From Lwoffella lincolnii (GTDB taxonomy: Bacteria; Pseudomonadota; Gammaproteobacteria; Pseudomonadales; Moraxellaceae): a DNA stretch of 64,000 nucleotides. The stretch is from positions 496,001 to 560,000 of the forward strand of contig NZ_MUYT01000004.1 in the NCBI RefSeq assembly GCF_002014765.1, written 5' to 3'. Below the pieces are notes generated by a model. That model did not search any database and was not told where the DNA came from. It saw nothing but the letters and a program-made list of their open reading frames with translations. Made by a program: the position numbers and the translations under genes. Below, piece by piece: positions 47,615 through 57,104 of the stretch (the first letter of the stretch is position 1; every line of letters begins with the position of its first letter).

Positions 47615-50506
47615 ATGAGCCACTCTCAATCAGCCACGCAAACATTTGCGACATTGTTTAACGAAAATGCTTTTATCCACCGTCATCTTGGTTCAGACAG
47701 CGACACACAAGCACAAATGCTAAAAACATTGGGTTATGATGACCTAGACAGCTTTATTGATGATACCGTGCCTAAGCCTGTGCGTATGCCAAACAAACTG
47801 CAATTACCTGCTGCCATCAGTGAACATCATGCGTTGGCAAAACTGCGCCGTCATGCTGATAACATTACGGTGAATAAAAGCTATATTGGACAAGGATATT
47901 CACCCACTCGCTTGCCAGCGGTTATTCAACGTAATGTGCTAGAAAATCCCGGTTGGTACACTGCCTATACCCCTTATCAAGCTGAAATTTCACAAGGTCG
48001 GTTAGAGGCGTTGTTGAACTTTCAACAAGTCTGTATCGACTTGACTGGGCTAGATTTGGCTGGGGCATCGCTGCTTGATGAGGCCACGGCAGCCGCTGAA
48101 GGCATGGCAATGGCAAAACGTGTCAGTAAATCTAAGTCTGAGCGTTTTTTTGTTGATGAACGAACATACCCACAAACGCTTGACGTTATCCGTACCCGTG
48201 CCAAATATTTCGGTTGGGACGTGGTGGTTGGTGATTTTACCAAAGCAACCGACGGTGACTATTTTGGCGCATATCTGCAATATGTGGGGCGTGAAGGAGA
48301 TATGGTTGATTTAACCGACATCATCACCAAGTTAAAGAGTAACAAAACCATTTGTATCGTTGGGGCGGACATCATGAGTTTGGTGTTGTTAAAGTCTCCT
48401 GCCCAAATGGGAGCAGACATTGCTTTAGGCAGTACCCAGCGGTTTGGCATTCCCATGGGATTTGGTGGTCCGCATGCCGCTTATTTTGCTTTTAGCGATA
48501 AGCATAAACGCCAAGCCCCAGGGCGTATTATTGGTGTGTCAAAAGATGCTCAAGGCAACATGGCTTTACGCATGGCATTGCAAACTCGTGAGCAACATAT
48601 CCGCCGTGAAAAAGCCAATTCCAATATTTGCACATCACAAGTCCTGCTGGCAAATTTGGCAGGCATGTATGCCGTTTATCATGGGGCGGTTGGGGTTAAA
48701 CGCATTGCCAATCGCATTCACGCCATGGCAACTGCCTTTGCTGATGTTATCCGCCAAACAGATGGTGATAACAACGTGGTGCATTCGCTGTTTTTTGATA
48801 CGGTGCTGATTGATTGTGGCAGTGAAAAACTGGCTCAGCAAATCTATGAAAATGCCGCCAACGTTGGCTACAACTTATGGCAACATGGCGATGGTAAGTT
48901 GTCTGTTAGCTTTAGCGAAACCAGCGATCAGACTGACTTTGAAGCACTCACTCAGCTGTTTGTCAATAAATCCCATCAACTGCCAGAGCAAGCTGATATT
49001 TGCCTGACCGATGACCTGCTTAGACAAAGTGACATTTTGACCCATCAAGTTTTTAACAGTCATCACACCGAACATGAGATGCTTCGCTACTTAAAGTCAC
49101 TAGAAGACAAAGATTTGGCGATGAACCGCAGCATGATTTCTTTGGGCAGTTGTACCATGAAATTAAATGCCACCAGTGAGATGTTGCCCATCACATGGAA
49201 TGAGTTTGCCAATGTGCATCCATTTGCCCCCCGTGAGCAAGTAACAGGCTATATCGCCATGATTGATGAGCTACAAAATCAACTTAAGGCCATCACAGGT
49301 TTTGATGCAATCTCCATGCAACCCAATTCTGGGGCATCAGGTGAATACGCAGGTCTGCTTGCCATTCGCCGTTATCATGAAGCCAATGGTAACAGCGAAC
49401 GAAATGTTTGCCTAATCCCACGCTCTGCCCACGGCACGAATCCTGCCACCGCACAGATGATGGGCATGACCGTGGTGGTGGTGAATACCGATGAACATGG
49501 TAATGTCGATACTGACGACTTAAAAGCCAAATGCCAAGAACACACAGACAAACTTGGGGCATTGATGATAACCTATCCATCGACACATGGCGTGTTTGAA
49601 GAGGGTATCCGTGATATTTGCAACCTTATCCATGAACATGGCGGTCAAGTCTATATGGATGGAGCAAACATGAATGCTCAAGTTGGCATCATGCAACCTG
49701 CTGACGTGGGGGCAGACGTGCTACATATGAACCTGCACAAGACCTTTTGTGTCCCCCATGGTGGTGGTGGTCCGGGCATGGGACCCATCGGCATGAAATC
49801 ACACCTTGCCCCTTATATGACCAACCACAGCGTAAGCCCCGTGCATAATGCCAGTCATCACACCAGTGCCGTCTCAGCTGCCCCTTATGGCTCGGCCAGC
49901 ATTTTGCCTATTACTTGGATGTACATCACCATGATGGGGGCTGAAGGTCTGACGCAAGCCACCAAACTGGCATTGCTCAACGCCAACTACATTGCCAATG
50001 AACTCAAAGACAGCTACCCTGTCTTATACACTGGCAAAAATGGGCGTGTGGCTCATGAATGTATCATTGACATTCGCCCATTAAAAGAAGAAACAGGCAT
50101 CAGCGAGTCGGACATTGCCAAACGTCTCATGGATTATGGCTTTCATGCCCCAACCATGAGCTTTCCTGTCGCTGGCACATTAATGATTGAGCCAACTGAA
50201 TCTGAATCAAAAGCTGAGCTTGACCGCTTTATCGCCGCTTTAAAACAAATTAAAGCCGAAGCCATGCAAGTCAAAGAGGGCAAAGATGGCTGGACAAGCA
50301 ATGATAACCCATTGGTTAATGCCCCACACACAGCATTTGTGATTGCCAGCAGTGATTGGTCGCACCCTTACAGTCGTGATACCGCCGCTTTCCCATTGGA
50401 TTATATTCGTGGGCATAAGTTCTGGCCATCGGTTGGACGGGTTGATGACGTGTATGGCGATAAAAATTTAATATGCAGCTGCCCAAGCACCGACAGCTAT
50501 GCTTAA
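47615..50506 (+). CDS. gcvP: Glycine dehydrogenase (decarboxylating), P protein
   Basis: PLP enzyme that decarboxylates glycine and passes the aminomethyl group to GcvH. N-terminal FIHRHLGSDSDTQAQML, SYIGQGYSPTRLPAVIQRN, SLGSCTMKLNATSEMLP and the PLP lysine K709 in MNLHKTFCVPHGGGGPGMGP identify it. The single-chain form of 963 residues is close to E. coli GcvP (957). The ATG at 47615 has AAGGA upstream; an open extension to a TTG at 47510 is not conserved. A ThiX-like permease starts 41 bases after its stop. Confidence 0.97.
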   Translation: MSHSQSATQTFATLFNENAFIHRHLGSDSDTQAQMLKTLGYDDLDSFIDDTVPKPVRMPNKLQLPAAISEHHALAKLRRHADNITVNKSYIGQGYSPTRLPAVIQRNVLENPGWYTAYTPYQAEISQGRLEALLNFQQVCIDLTGLDLAGASLLDEATAAAEGMAMAKRVSKSKSERFFVDERTYPQTLDVIRTRAKYFGWDVVVGDFTKATDGDYFGAYLQYVGREGDMVDLTDIITKLKSNKTICIVGADIMSLVLLKSPAQMGADIALGSTQRFGIPMGFGGPHAAYFAFSDKHKRQAPGRIIGVSKDAQGNMALRMALQTREQHIRREKANSNICTSQVLLANLAGMYAVYHGAVGVKRIANRIHAMATAFADVIRQTDGDNNVVHSLFFDTVLIDCGSEKLAQQIYENAANVGYNLWQHGDGKLSVSFSETSDQTDFEALTQLFVNKSHQLPEQADICLTDDLLRQSDILTHQVFNSHHTEHEMLRYLKSLEDKDLAMNRSMISLGSCTMKLNATSEMLPITWNEFANVHPFAPREQVTGYIAMIDELQNQLKAITGFDAISMQPNSGASGEYAGLLAIRRYHEANGNSERNVCLIPRSAHGTNPATAQMMGMTVVVVNTDEHGNVDTDDLKAKCQEHTDKLGALMITYPSTHGVFEEGIRDICNLIHEHGGQVYMDGANMNAQVGIMQPADVGADVLHMNLHKTFCVPHGGGGPGMGPIGMKSHLAPYMTNHSVSPVHNASHHTSAVSAAPYGSASILPITWMYITMMGAEGLTQATKLALLNANYIANELKDSYPVLYTGKNGRVAHECIIDIRPLKEETGISESDIAKRLMDYGFHAPTMSFPVAGTLMIEPTESESKAELDRFIAALKQIKAEAMQVKEGKDGWTSNDNPLVNAPHTAFVIASSDWSHPYSRDTAAFPLDYIRGHKFWPSVGRVDDVYGDKNLICSCPSTDSYA

Positions 50507-50547
50507 AACCCTGTTTGATGCAAGCATGCTTAGCAAAAGGACTCGCC

Positions 50548-51309
50548 ATGTCAACACTTTGGTACAGCACCAAAAAACTGATAAAAAGCCATGTGCTGGT
50601 GATTGGCTTACTGTTGGCATGGCAATTTTCGGTTCAGTTTGGGCTGTTGCCTGATTATTTATTGCCATCACCTTGGCAGATTGTGCTGGCGTTTGTGAAT
50701 GACTTTGTTTTGCTGATGACCCATGCCAAATACACGTTAGCAACGGCATTTTTAGGCACAGGCATTGGTCTTGTCATCAGCTTTGTGCTGTCGATTGCCA
50801 TGGACATGTCCAAAACCATTAAGCAAACCGTATACCCATTAATTTTACTTAACCAAACCATTCCCACCATTGCCATTGCTCCTTTGTTAATCATTTGGCT
50901 TGGCTATGGCATCACCCCAAAAGTGGTGCTGGTGGTCTTATCGGTATTTTTTCCCATCACCGTGGCATTGGTTGATGGCTATCAATCAGTCAGCCGTGAA
51001 CATCTTAATCTGTTTAAGTCCATGCAAGCAGATAAAATAGATTTATACCGTCATCTTAAAATCCCTGCCGCCATGCCATCTTTTTTTACAGGGTTAAAGG
51101 TTGCGTTATCTTATGCCCTAATCTCAGCGGTGATTGCTGAATGGTTGGGCGGTTATTATGGATTGGGTGTATACATGACCCGTGTGCGTAAGTCTTATGA
51201 TTTAGACAGCATGTTTGCGGTGATTTTTTTGATTAGTGTGTTAACTTTATTATTGATTGCTTTGGTAAAGTGGCTAGAACGCCAAGTATTAAAGCATGAG
51301 TATCAATAA
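50548..51309 (+). CDS. ABC transporter permease, ThiX-like (pyrimidine/thiamine precursor type)
   Basis: A 253-residue inner-membrane protein of the SsuC/TauC/ThiX permease family with about six hydrophobic segments. The EAA-type coupling loop is around SREHLNLFKSMQADKIDLYRHLKIPAAMPSFFTGLKVAL. Start at the ATG 50548, preceded by AAAAGGA; an upstream ATG at 50473 inside gcvP was rejected. It is followed by the binding protein and ATPase of the same importer. ThiXYZ systems carry hydroxymethylpyrimidine-type thiamine precursors. It follows gcvP by 41 bases, so shared transcription is possible. Confidence 0.86.
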   Translation: MSTLWYSTKKLIKSHVLVIGLLLAWQFSVQFGLLPDYLLPSPWQIVLAFVNDFVLLMTHAKYTLATAFLGTGIGLVISFVLSIAMDMSKTIKQTVYPLILLNQTIPTIAIAPLLIIWLGYGITPKVVLVVLSVFFPITVALVDGYQSVSREHLNLFKSMQADKIDLYRHLKIPAAMPSFFTGLKVALSYALISAVIAEWLGGYYGLGVYMTRVRKSYDLDSMFAVIFLISVLTLLLIALVKWLERQVLKHEYQ

Positions 51310-51398
51310 TTTGGTTTATCATGATTAACATTTTTTTATAAAAATTTATCATTAATTAAGGTTTAAGAAATTTAAAAAAAGAAATTTAAGGAAACGTT

Positions 51399-52469
51399 AT
51401 GTACTCACCCTCTTTTACCCCCATGGCAATCTGTCATATTGACCACCGTTCACACACACCCATCAAGGTGGTGCTGATGATGACCATGGTGGCATTGCTG
51501 ATGTTATTAACCGCTTGTCAGCCCAAATCTGACAGCACCGTCACCAATGATAAAACCGACAATCAAGCCAATAACGCCAATGACACCGCAAAAACTGAAC
51601 TGGTCATCTCACTAGATTGGGTACCCAACACCAACCACACAGGGCTTTATGTGGCACAAGATAAAGGCTACTTTGCAGAAGAAGGGTTGGAAGTTAAAAT
51701 CGTTCAGCCCAGTGAAGACAGTGCGTCCACATTGGTGGCGACCAACCGAGCAGATTTGGGCATTTATTTTCAACCCAATATGGTTAAAAAACTGGTCAAG
51801 GACGTACCCATCACCGCCGTTGCCGCCATTGCTCAGCATAACACCGCAGGCTTGATGTCATTAAAATCATTGGGAGCAACCAAGCCAAAAGACCTGAATG
51901 GTAAACGCTACTCCACATGGGAAGACCCCATCGATGATGCCACAGTTGCCCATATCGTGGGAGATGATTTGGTAAAAATCCCTGGTGAGACCACCGATGC
52001 CACGGCTGCCTTACGGTTAAACCAATTCGATTATATATTAGCCTATTATGGCTGGGACGGTATCCATGCCCAAATAAAAAATGTGGCAACTGATTTTTTC
52101 TTTTTAAAAGATTATGAACCCATTTTTGACTATTATAGCCCTGTCATTATCGCCAACAACACCACGTTGCAAAGTAATCCAGATAAAATCAAACACGCCC
52201 TAACTGCCATTAAAAAGGGCTATGTTTATGCCGCTCATAATCCAGAAGACAGTACCAAAATATTACTCAAATACGCCCCAGAAACCAACGAAGAGTTGGC
52301 AATGGCAAGCCAAAAATATCTGTCTGCTCAATATCTTGATGATAATGGCGATTGGGGCAAATTTGACTATGGTCGCTGGGATAAATTTTATGAATGGGTC
52401 TATGACAACAAACTGATTGATAAGCCCCTACCACCACAAGCTGGGGTGAGTAATGATTATTTACCATAA
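51399..52469 (+). CDS. ABC transporter substrate-binding lipoprotein, ThiY/NMT1-like
   Basis: Periplasmic binding protein anchored as a lipoprotein: a long N-region, hydrophobic helix and lipobox LTAC with cysteine at residue 40, then a polar Asn/Asp linker. The mature start LVISLDWVPNTNHTGLYVAQDKGYFAEEGLEVKIVQP is the hallmark of the THI5/NMT1-like family that includes ThiY, which binds formyl-aminopyrimidine thiamine precursors. YSTWEDPIDDATV and LAYYGWDGI also fit. AAGGAAA precedes the ATG. The ligand is inferred from the family only. Confidence 0.88.
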   Translation: MYSPSFTPMAICHIDHRSHTPIKVVLMMTMVALLMLLTACQPKSDSTVTNDKTDNQANNANDTAKTELVISLDWVPNTNHTGLYVAQDKGYFAEEGLEVKIVQPSEDSASTLVATNRADLGIYFQPNMVKKLVKDVPITAVAAIAQHNTAGLMSLKSLGATKPKDLNGKRYSTWEDPIDDATVAHIVGDDLVKIPGETTDATAALRLNQFDYILAYYGWDGIHAQIKNVATDFFFLKDYEPIFDYYSPVIIANNTTLQSNPDKIKHALTAIKKGYVYAAHNPEDSTKILLKYAPETNEELAMASQKYLSAQYLDDNGDWGKFDYGRWDKFYEWVYDNKLIDKPLPPQAGVSNDYLP

Positions 52470-52487
52470 ATATCCACAAAATACCTA

Positions 52488-53240
52488 ATGAACAACACAA
52501 CAGATGCCATGCTGATATTACAAGACATTCACCATGCCTTTAATGGGTTGCCATTATTTGCAGGCATCGATTTGCAAGTACAAAAAAAACAACTGGTCAG
52601 TATTGTCGGAGCAAGTGGTGTTGGCAAGACCACGTTATTTAACATCGCCGCAGGGCTGATAACGCCATCATCTGGTGATGTGTGGATCAACGGCAACAAC
52701 ACCACAGGCAAAGCAGGTACGGTTGGCTACATGCTACAAAAAAACTTGCTGTTGCCATTTAAAAGCGTGTACGACAACATCAGCCTGCCTTTGTTATTAA
52801 AAGGACAAACCAAATCACAAATTGCCCAAACGGTTAAGCCACAACTGCCTTATTTTGGGCTTGATGGGTTAGAAAACCAATATCCACATCATCTGTCTGG
52901 TGGACAAAAACAGCGAGCTGCCTTGCTAAGAACCTATCTGAGCGATAACCCCATTATGTTGCTTGATGAGCCGTTTTCGGCATTGGATTTTGTGACTAAA
53001 AATGAGATGTATCATTGGTTTCATCAATTACAACAACGGCTGGAGCTGACTTGCCTTATCATCACCCATGACATTGACGAAGCCTTATTTTTGTCTGATG
53101 AGATTTATGTGTTAAAAGGATTCCCTGCCAAATTCAGTCATCGGTTTGTTATCCCTAAATATGATGGTTTTTTAGACAGCCAAGCTTATATTAAACTTAA
53201 AAAAAGCATTTTACATGCCATTCAAAATAACATTTCTTAA
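52488..53240 (+). CDS. ABC transporter ATP-binding protein, ThiZ-like
   Basis: Nucleotide-binding subunit of the importer. Walker A is GASGVGKTT at 41-49, the Q-loop falls in VGYMLQKNLLLPFKSV, the ABC signature is LSGGQKQRAALLR, Walker B is IMLLDEPFSALD and the H-loop is IITHDIDEAL. Length 250 residues is typical of SsuB/ThiZ-type ATPases. The ribosome binding site is weak, so translation may depend on the upstream gene, 18 bases away. Third gene of the permease-binding protein-ATPase operon. Confidence 0.9.
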   Translation: MNNTTDAMLILQDIHHAFNGLPLFAGIDLQVQKKQLVSIVGASGVGKTTLFNIAAGLITPSSGDVWINGNNTTGKAGTVGYMLQKNLLLPFKSVYDNISLPLLLKGQTKSQIAQTVKPQLPYFGLDGLENQYPHHLSGGQKQRAALLRTYLSDNPIMLLDEPFSALDFVTKNEMYHWFHQLQQRLELTCLIITHDIDEALFLSDEIYVLKGFPAKFSHRFVIPKYDGFLDSQAYIKLKKSILHAIQNNIS

Positions 53241-53274
53241 CTAAGATAAGCACAAGATAAACATAGGACACGTC

Positions 53275-53739
53275 ATGCAAAGCATTCAAGTCAAAATTCT
53301 AAACCCTAAAGTTGGGCAAGACCCCAATTTTCCCATTCCCCAAAAAGCCACCATGGGCAGTGCAGGCATTGATTTGCGGGCTTGTATTGATGAACCCATT
53401 ACCATACGCCAAGGACAGACCGAACTGATAGGGACAGGGCTTGCCATTCATATCGCTGACCCAAATTATGCAGGGCTGATTTTGCCACGCTCTGGTTTGG
53501 GGCATAAGCACGGCATCGTATTGGGCAATTTAGTGGGGTTGATTGACTCAGATTATCAAGGTGAGCTGATGGTGAGTATCTGGAATCGCAGTGATACCGA
53601 TTTTATTTTACAACCCGCCGAGCGTATGGCTCAATATGTGGTGGTGCCAGTGTTATCACCAACTTTTGACATCGTTGATGAGTTTGGTCACACATCAATG
53701 CGTGGTGCAGGTGGTTTTGGACACACAGGGCGACAATAA
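53275..53739 (+). CDS. dut: Deoxyuridine 5'-triphosphate nucleotidohydrolase (dUTPase)
   Basis: Hydrolyses dUTP to dUMP, keeping uracil out of DNA and feeding dTMP synthesis. All five trimeric dUTPase motifs are seen: SAGIDLRACI, PRSGLGHKHGIVLGN, GLIDSDYQGELMV, ERMAQ and the C-terminal RGAGGFGHTG. Length 154 residues matches E. coli Dut (about 151). TAGGACA lies before the ATG. Followed by a phosphohexomutase, as dut-algC in Pseudomonas. Confidence 0.97.
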   Translation: MQSIQVKILNPKVGQDPNFPIPQKATMGSAGIDLRACIDEPITIRQGQTELIGTGLAIHIADPNYAGLILPRSGLGHKHGIVLGNLVGLIDSDYQGELMVSIWNRSDTDFILQPAERMAQYVVVPVLSPTFDIVDEFGHTSMRGAGGFGHTGRQ

Positions 53740-53856
53740 CAACCAAGACAATAATTAAGACAATAGTCAAGAAATAAAATGGTCAAAAAACAAAAAAATA
53801 ACCAAGCAACAAAATGGTTAAGAGACAACCACCAACATCGCTAAAGAAACCAGCAC

Positions 53857-55497
53857 ATGGAAACCGTCAACTTACCTCACCCGTTCATTATTCAGTACCC
53901 ACTGTTTAAAGCTTATGATATCCGTGGCAACCATGACCTGTTTACCGATGATTTTTTGGCAGTATTGGCTTATGTGTTTGCTGAGCATTATCAACAAGCA
54001 GGGGCAAGTACGGTGGTGGTGGGCTTTGATGCCAGACAATTTAGCCCAATCATTGCAGACAAGCTAACCCATGCCTTAATCACTGTTGGTATCAAGGTGC
54101 TGTCTTTAGGGCTTGTCACCACACCGATGATGGTGTTTTGTGCCGAACAGCAAGAAGGTCATGGCATCATGGTTACCGCCAGCCACTCTGCCAAGCATTA
54201 TGCTGGCATCAAATGGCTCACCCATCACCAATCGCCAAACAGTAACGACATTGAGCATTTTTATCGACGCATGGCTCATGTTCACATCACTGGCGATATG
54301 GCGCATGGGCGTATGAGTTTAAATAACGGCACAGACAAGCAAAACCCACCAGCACAGTCTTTAGATATTTTTACCGACTATCAAAAAGCGATTAAACAGG
54401 TTTGTCAAACGTTGATTGACATTGACACCAAGACCATGTTGCAAAAACAGAATCAAGGTTTGGCAAATGGCAACTTAAATCACCACACTAAGCCTTTATT
54501 GGTGATTGACTGTCTCAATGGGGCAACCAGCGCCTATGCCCAACGGTTGTTTGATGAAATCATACAAATGACAGGCTTTGCCCAATCGGTCATTGTTCTT
54601 AATGACAATGCTGATGGTAACTTTCCTAAAGGCAACCCAGACCCCACCGAAGCAAACAGGCTGACAGAACTGGCAAATACAGTGGTTAAGCATCATGCCA
54701 AACTTGGATTGGCGTTTGATGGTGATGGCGATCGCTTGTGTGTGATTGATGAACAAGGACGGCTGTTTAGCCAAGACAATCTGTTGTATCTACTTGGGCA
54801 TATTGCCATCAGTGACACACGCCTGCTTAATCAATCACAACAATATCAATCACAACAAGAACAGAACAAACCTGCTGTGCTATTTGATGTCAAATGTTCA
54901 CATGTGTTGCCAAAACTGATACAACGTGATGGTGGCACGCCCATTTTAAGTAAAACGGGCAGCAGCCATCTGCGTCATGCGTTAAAAAACGAACATCGAC
55001 ACGCCCTATTTGCTGGAGAATTATCAGGGCATTTTATCTTTAATGATGGGCATTTTATCTTGCATGACGATGCCATGTATGCAGGGGTACGCTTATTGAT
55101 TTGGTTAAGCAAACACGCTAAGAGCCTAGCCAATATCAGAGATTCCTTACCATCAGTGGTCAGTACTGGTGATGTCTATCTGCCTTTGCCAACAACCAAC
55201 CGACCCATCATAGATGCCCTATTTGGCTGGTATCAGCATGGAAAATCATTTCTTACCAATACATCAGCAAAGTTGATACAATTAGACACCACCGATGGGC
55301 TAAGGTTAGAATATGAACATGGCGTGGGTGTGGTCAGAACATCAAACACCAGTCCAAGCTTGACCTGTCGCATTGCAGGTGATGATTTGTATCATTTTAA
55401 TGCCATAAAAGCCCACTTAGTCACTTTATGCAAACAAGTAGACACAAATTTGGCAACACAAATCGCCAATATCAACATACATCACTCATGTCAGTAA
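53857..55497 (+). CDS. Phosphomannomutase/phosphoglucomutase (AlgC/ManB-like)
   Basis: Alpha-D-phosphohexomutase that interconverts hexose 1- and 6-phosphates for surface polysaccharide precursors. Four domains are marked by KAYDIRG near the start, the phosphoserine loop VTASHSAKHYAG (S109), the metal loop DGDGDR (288-293), sugar-binding GELSGHFIF and phosphate-binding RTSNTSPSLTCRIAG. The active loop usually reads SHNPxxYNG; here Asn-Pro is replaced by Ser-Ala. At 546 residues it is longer than P. aeruginosa AlgC (463), with insertions around 150-200. The genomic place after dut matches algC. Whether the mannose or glucose form is preferred cannot be told. Confidence 0.88.
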   Translation: METVNLPHPFIIQYPLFKAYDIRGNHDLFTDDFLAVLAYVFAEHYQQAGASTVVVGFDARQFSPIIADKLTHALITVGIKVLSLGLVTTPMMVFCAEQQEGHGIMVTASHSAKHYAGIKWLTHHQSPNSNDIEHFYRRMAHVHITGDMAHGRMSLNNGTDKQNPPAQSLDIFTDYQKAIKQVCQTLIDIDTKTMLQKQNQGLANGNLNHHTKPLLVIDCLNGATSAYAQRLFDEIIQMTGFAQSVIVLNDNADGNFPKGNPDPTEANRLTELANTVVKHHAKLGLAFDGDGDRLCVIDEQGRLFSQDNLLYLLGHIAISDTRLLNQSQQYQSQQEQNKPAVLFDVKCSHVLPKLIQRDGGTPILSKTGSSHLRHALKNEHRHALFAGELSGHFIFNDGHFILHDDAMYAGVRLLIWLSKHAKSLANIRDSLPSVVSTGDVYLPLPTTNRPIIDALFGWYQHGKSFLTNTSAKLIQLDTTDGLRLEYEHGVGVVRTSNTSPSLTCRIAGDDLYHFNAIKAHLVTLCKQVDTNLATQIANINIHHSCQ

Positions 55498-55601
55498 GCC
55501 ACATGCCACCCAAACACATGCTACCCAAACCAGCAGATGCCAAAAATACTGCCTTTTTGACGGCTTATCTTTTGCTCATCTAATCTTTTTTTCATCAAAC
55601 A

Positions 55602-57011
55602 TCAATCAAAAATCTTACCTTTATTCATAATGCCATTAGGGTCAAAGACTTGTTTAATCGCTTTTAGATAACCAATTTCTTCATCAGTGCGTGTGTAATT
55701 TAAATACGGTTTTTTGGTCATGCCCACACCATGCTCGGCTGAGATTGAACCATGATATTTTTTGACTGTGGAAAAAACATGATGATTGACGGTTTTGCAT
55801 TTTTCAAAAAACTCATCTTTGCTTAAGTCATCAGGTTTTAAGATATTTAAATGCAAATTGCCATCTCCAATATGACCAAACCAACAAATCTCAAAATCAG
55901 GGTAATTGTTACTCACAATTTGCTCAATATCAGCGATAAAATCAGGCACATGACAAATCAGTACCGACACATCATTTTTATAGGGGGTGAAAACCGAAAT
56001 GGTTTCAGAAATGTATTCTCGCAACTTCCACAGCTCTTGGGCTTGGGCAATCGACTGGCTCATTACCCCATCAATAATCCAACCTTGCTCCATACACTCT
56101 GAAAAAATCGCCATCGCCATGTCCATCATCGGCTCATAAGGTGCTTCAAACTCTAACAAGGCATAAAATGGGGCATCTGTTTCAAACGGTTTTTGTACAT
56201 GTCCTGTGGCTAAAAGCTTGCTCACCGCCACATCATCAAAAAATTCAAATGCTGTCAAATCCATCTTGGCTTGAAAAGCAGATAATATTTGCATGATGTG
56301 GGCAAATTCTGGCACGCCCAGTACCATGACACTCAAATTTTTGGGCTGACGTTCAAGTCTGATTTGGGCTTCGGTAACGATGCCAAGCGTGCCTTCTGCT
56401 CCGATAAACAGCTGACGTAAATCATAGCCTGTGGCGTTTTTTGTCATGCCGTTGTTTAAGTGTAAGACATCGCCTTTGCCTGTTACGACGGTTAAGCCCA
56501 ATACCCAATGGCGGGTCATGCCATAACGAATGACCTTAATACCACCAGCATTGGTACTGATGTTGCCACCAATTTGGCTTGAGCCTGCTGAAGCAAAATC
56601 CACAGGATAATACAAATCGTGGCTTTCGGCGAAGTCTTGTAAGGTTTTGGTGATGACTCCTGCTTGAAGATGCACCATGCGATCAGCAGGATAATAGTTG
56701 ATGATGCGGTTCATTTTATCAAGGCTGATGACCACTTCACCATTACTGGCAACAGCCCCAGCTGATAACCCTGTGCGTCCACCACTTGGGGTGATGATGA
56801 GTGATAAGTCATTACATGCTTGAACAATGGTTTGTACTTGTTCGGTGGATTTGGGGAAGATGATGACTGATGCGTTGGGGTCAAAGTGTTTTGTCCAGTC
56901 TTTGCCCCAATGGTTTAAGCTATCAGGGTCAGTTTTAATTTGAGCAGGTTCAAAGCCGTGTTGGTTTAAGGTGTCTAATAGTTGATTAATTTTACTCATG
57001 GTCTTTGTCAT
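55602..57011 (-). CDS. FAD-binding oxidase, GlcD/D-2-hydroxyacid dehydrogenase type
   Basis: FAD-linked oxidoreductase of the VAO/PCMH superfamily. The PP-loop region IITPSGGRTGLSAGAV binds FAD, followed by VDFASAGSSQIGGNISTNAGG and RQLFIGAEGTLGIVTEA. The C-terminal domain has the metal-type motif WFGHIGDGNLHLNI and SISAEHGVGMTKKPYL. This fits D-lactate, D-2-hydroxyglutarate or glycolate oxidase subunit D enzymes; the substrate is not decided by sequence inspection. Length 469 residues. Two nearby ATGs (57011, 56999) are possible starts. No glcE/glcF partner is adjacent, which favours a single-subunit dehydrogenase. Confidence 0.87.
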   Translation of the reverse strand: MTKTMSKINQLLDTLNQHGFEPAQIKTDPDSLNHWGKDWTKHFDPNASVIIFPKSTEQVQTIVQACNDLSLIITPSGGRTGLSAGAVASNGEVVISLDKMNRIINYYPADRMVHLQAGVITKTLQDFAESHDLYYPVDFASAGSSQIGGNISTNAGGIKVIRYGMTRHWVLGLTVVTGKGDVLHLNNGMTKNATGYDLRQLFIGAEGTLGIVTEAQIRLERQPKNLSVMVLGVPEFAHIMQILSAFQAKMDLTAFEFFDDVAVSKLLATGHVQKPFETDAPFYALLEFEAPYEPMMDMAMAIFSECMEQGWIIDGVMSQSIAQAQELWKLREYISETISVFTPYKNDVSVLICHVPDFIADIEQIVSNNYPDFEICWFGHIGDGNLHLNILKPDDLSKDEFFEKCKTVNHHVFSTVKKYHGSISAEHGVGMTKKPYLNYTRTDEEIGYLKAIKQVFDPNGIMNKGKIFD

Positions 57012-57104
57012 GCTAAAAAGTTAGGGTTAAACTGGGGTTAAACAGTGATTTTAAGTGATTAGCTAACATGATACAAGACACACAAACAAATGATAAAATT
57101 ATCA

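Noticed and set aside
50507..50547. TPP riboswitch before the ThiX-like gene
   Set aside because: The gap is too short and no CUGAGA or thi-box sequence is seen.
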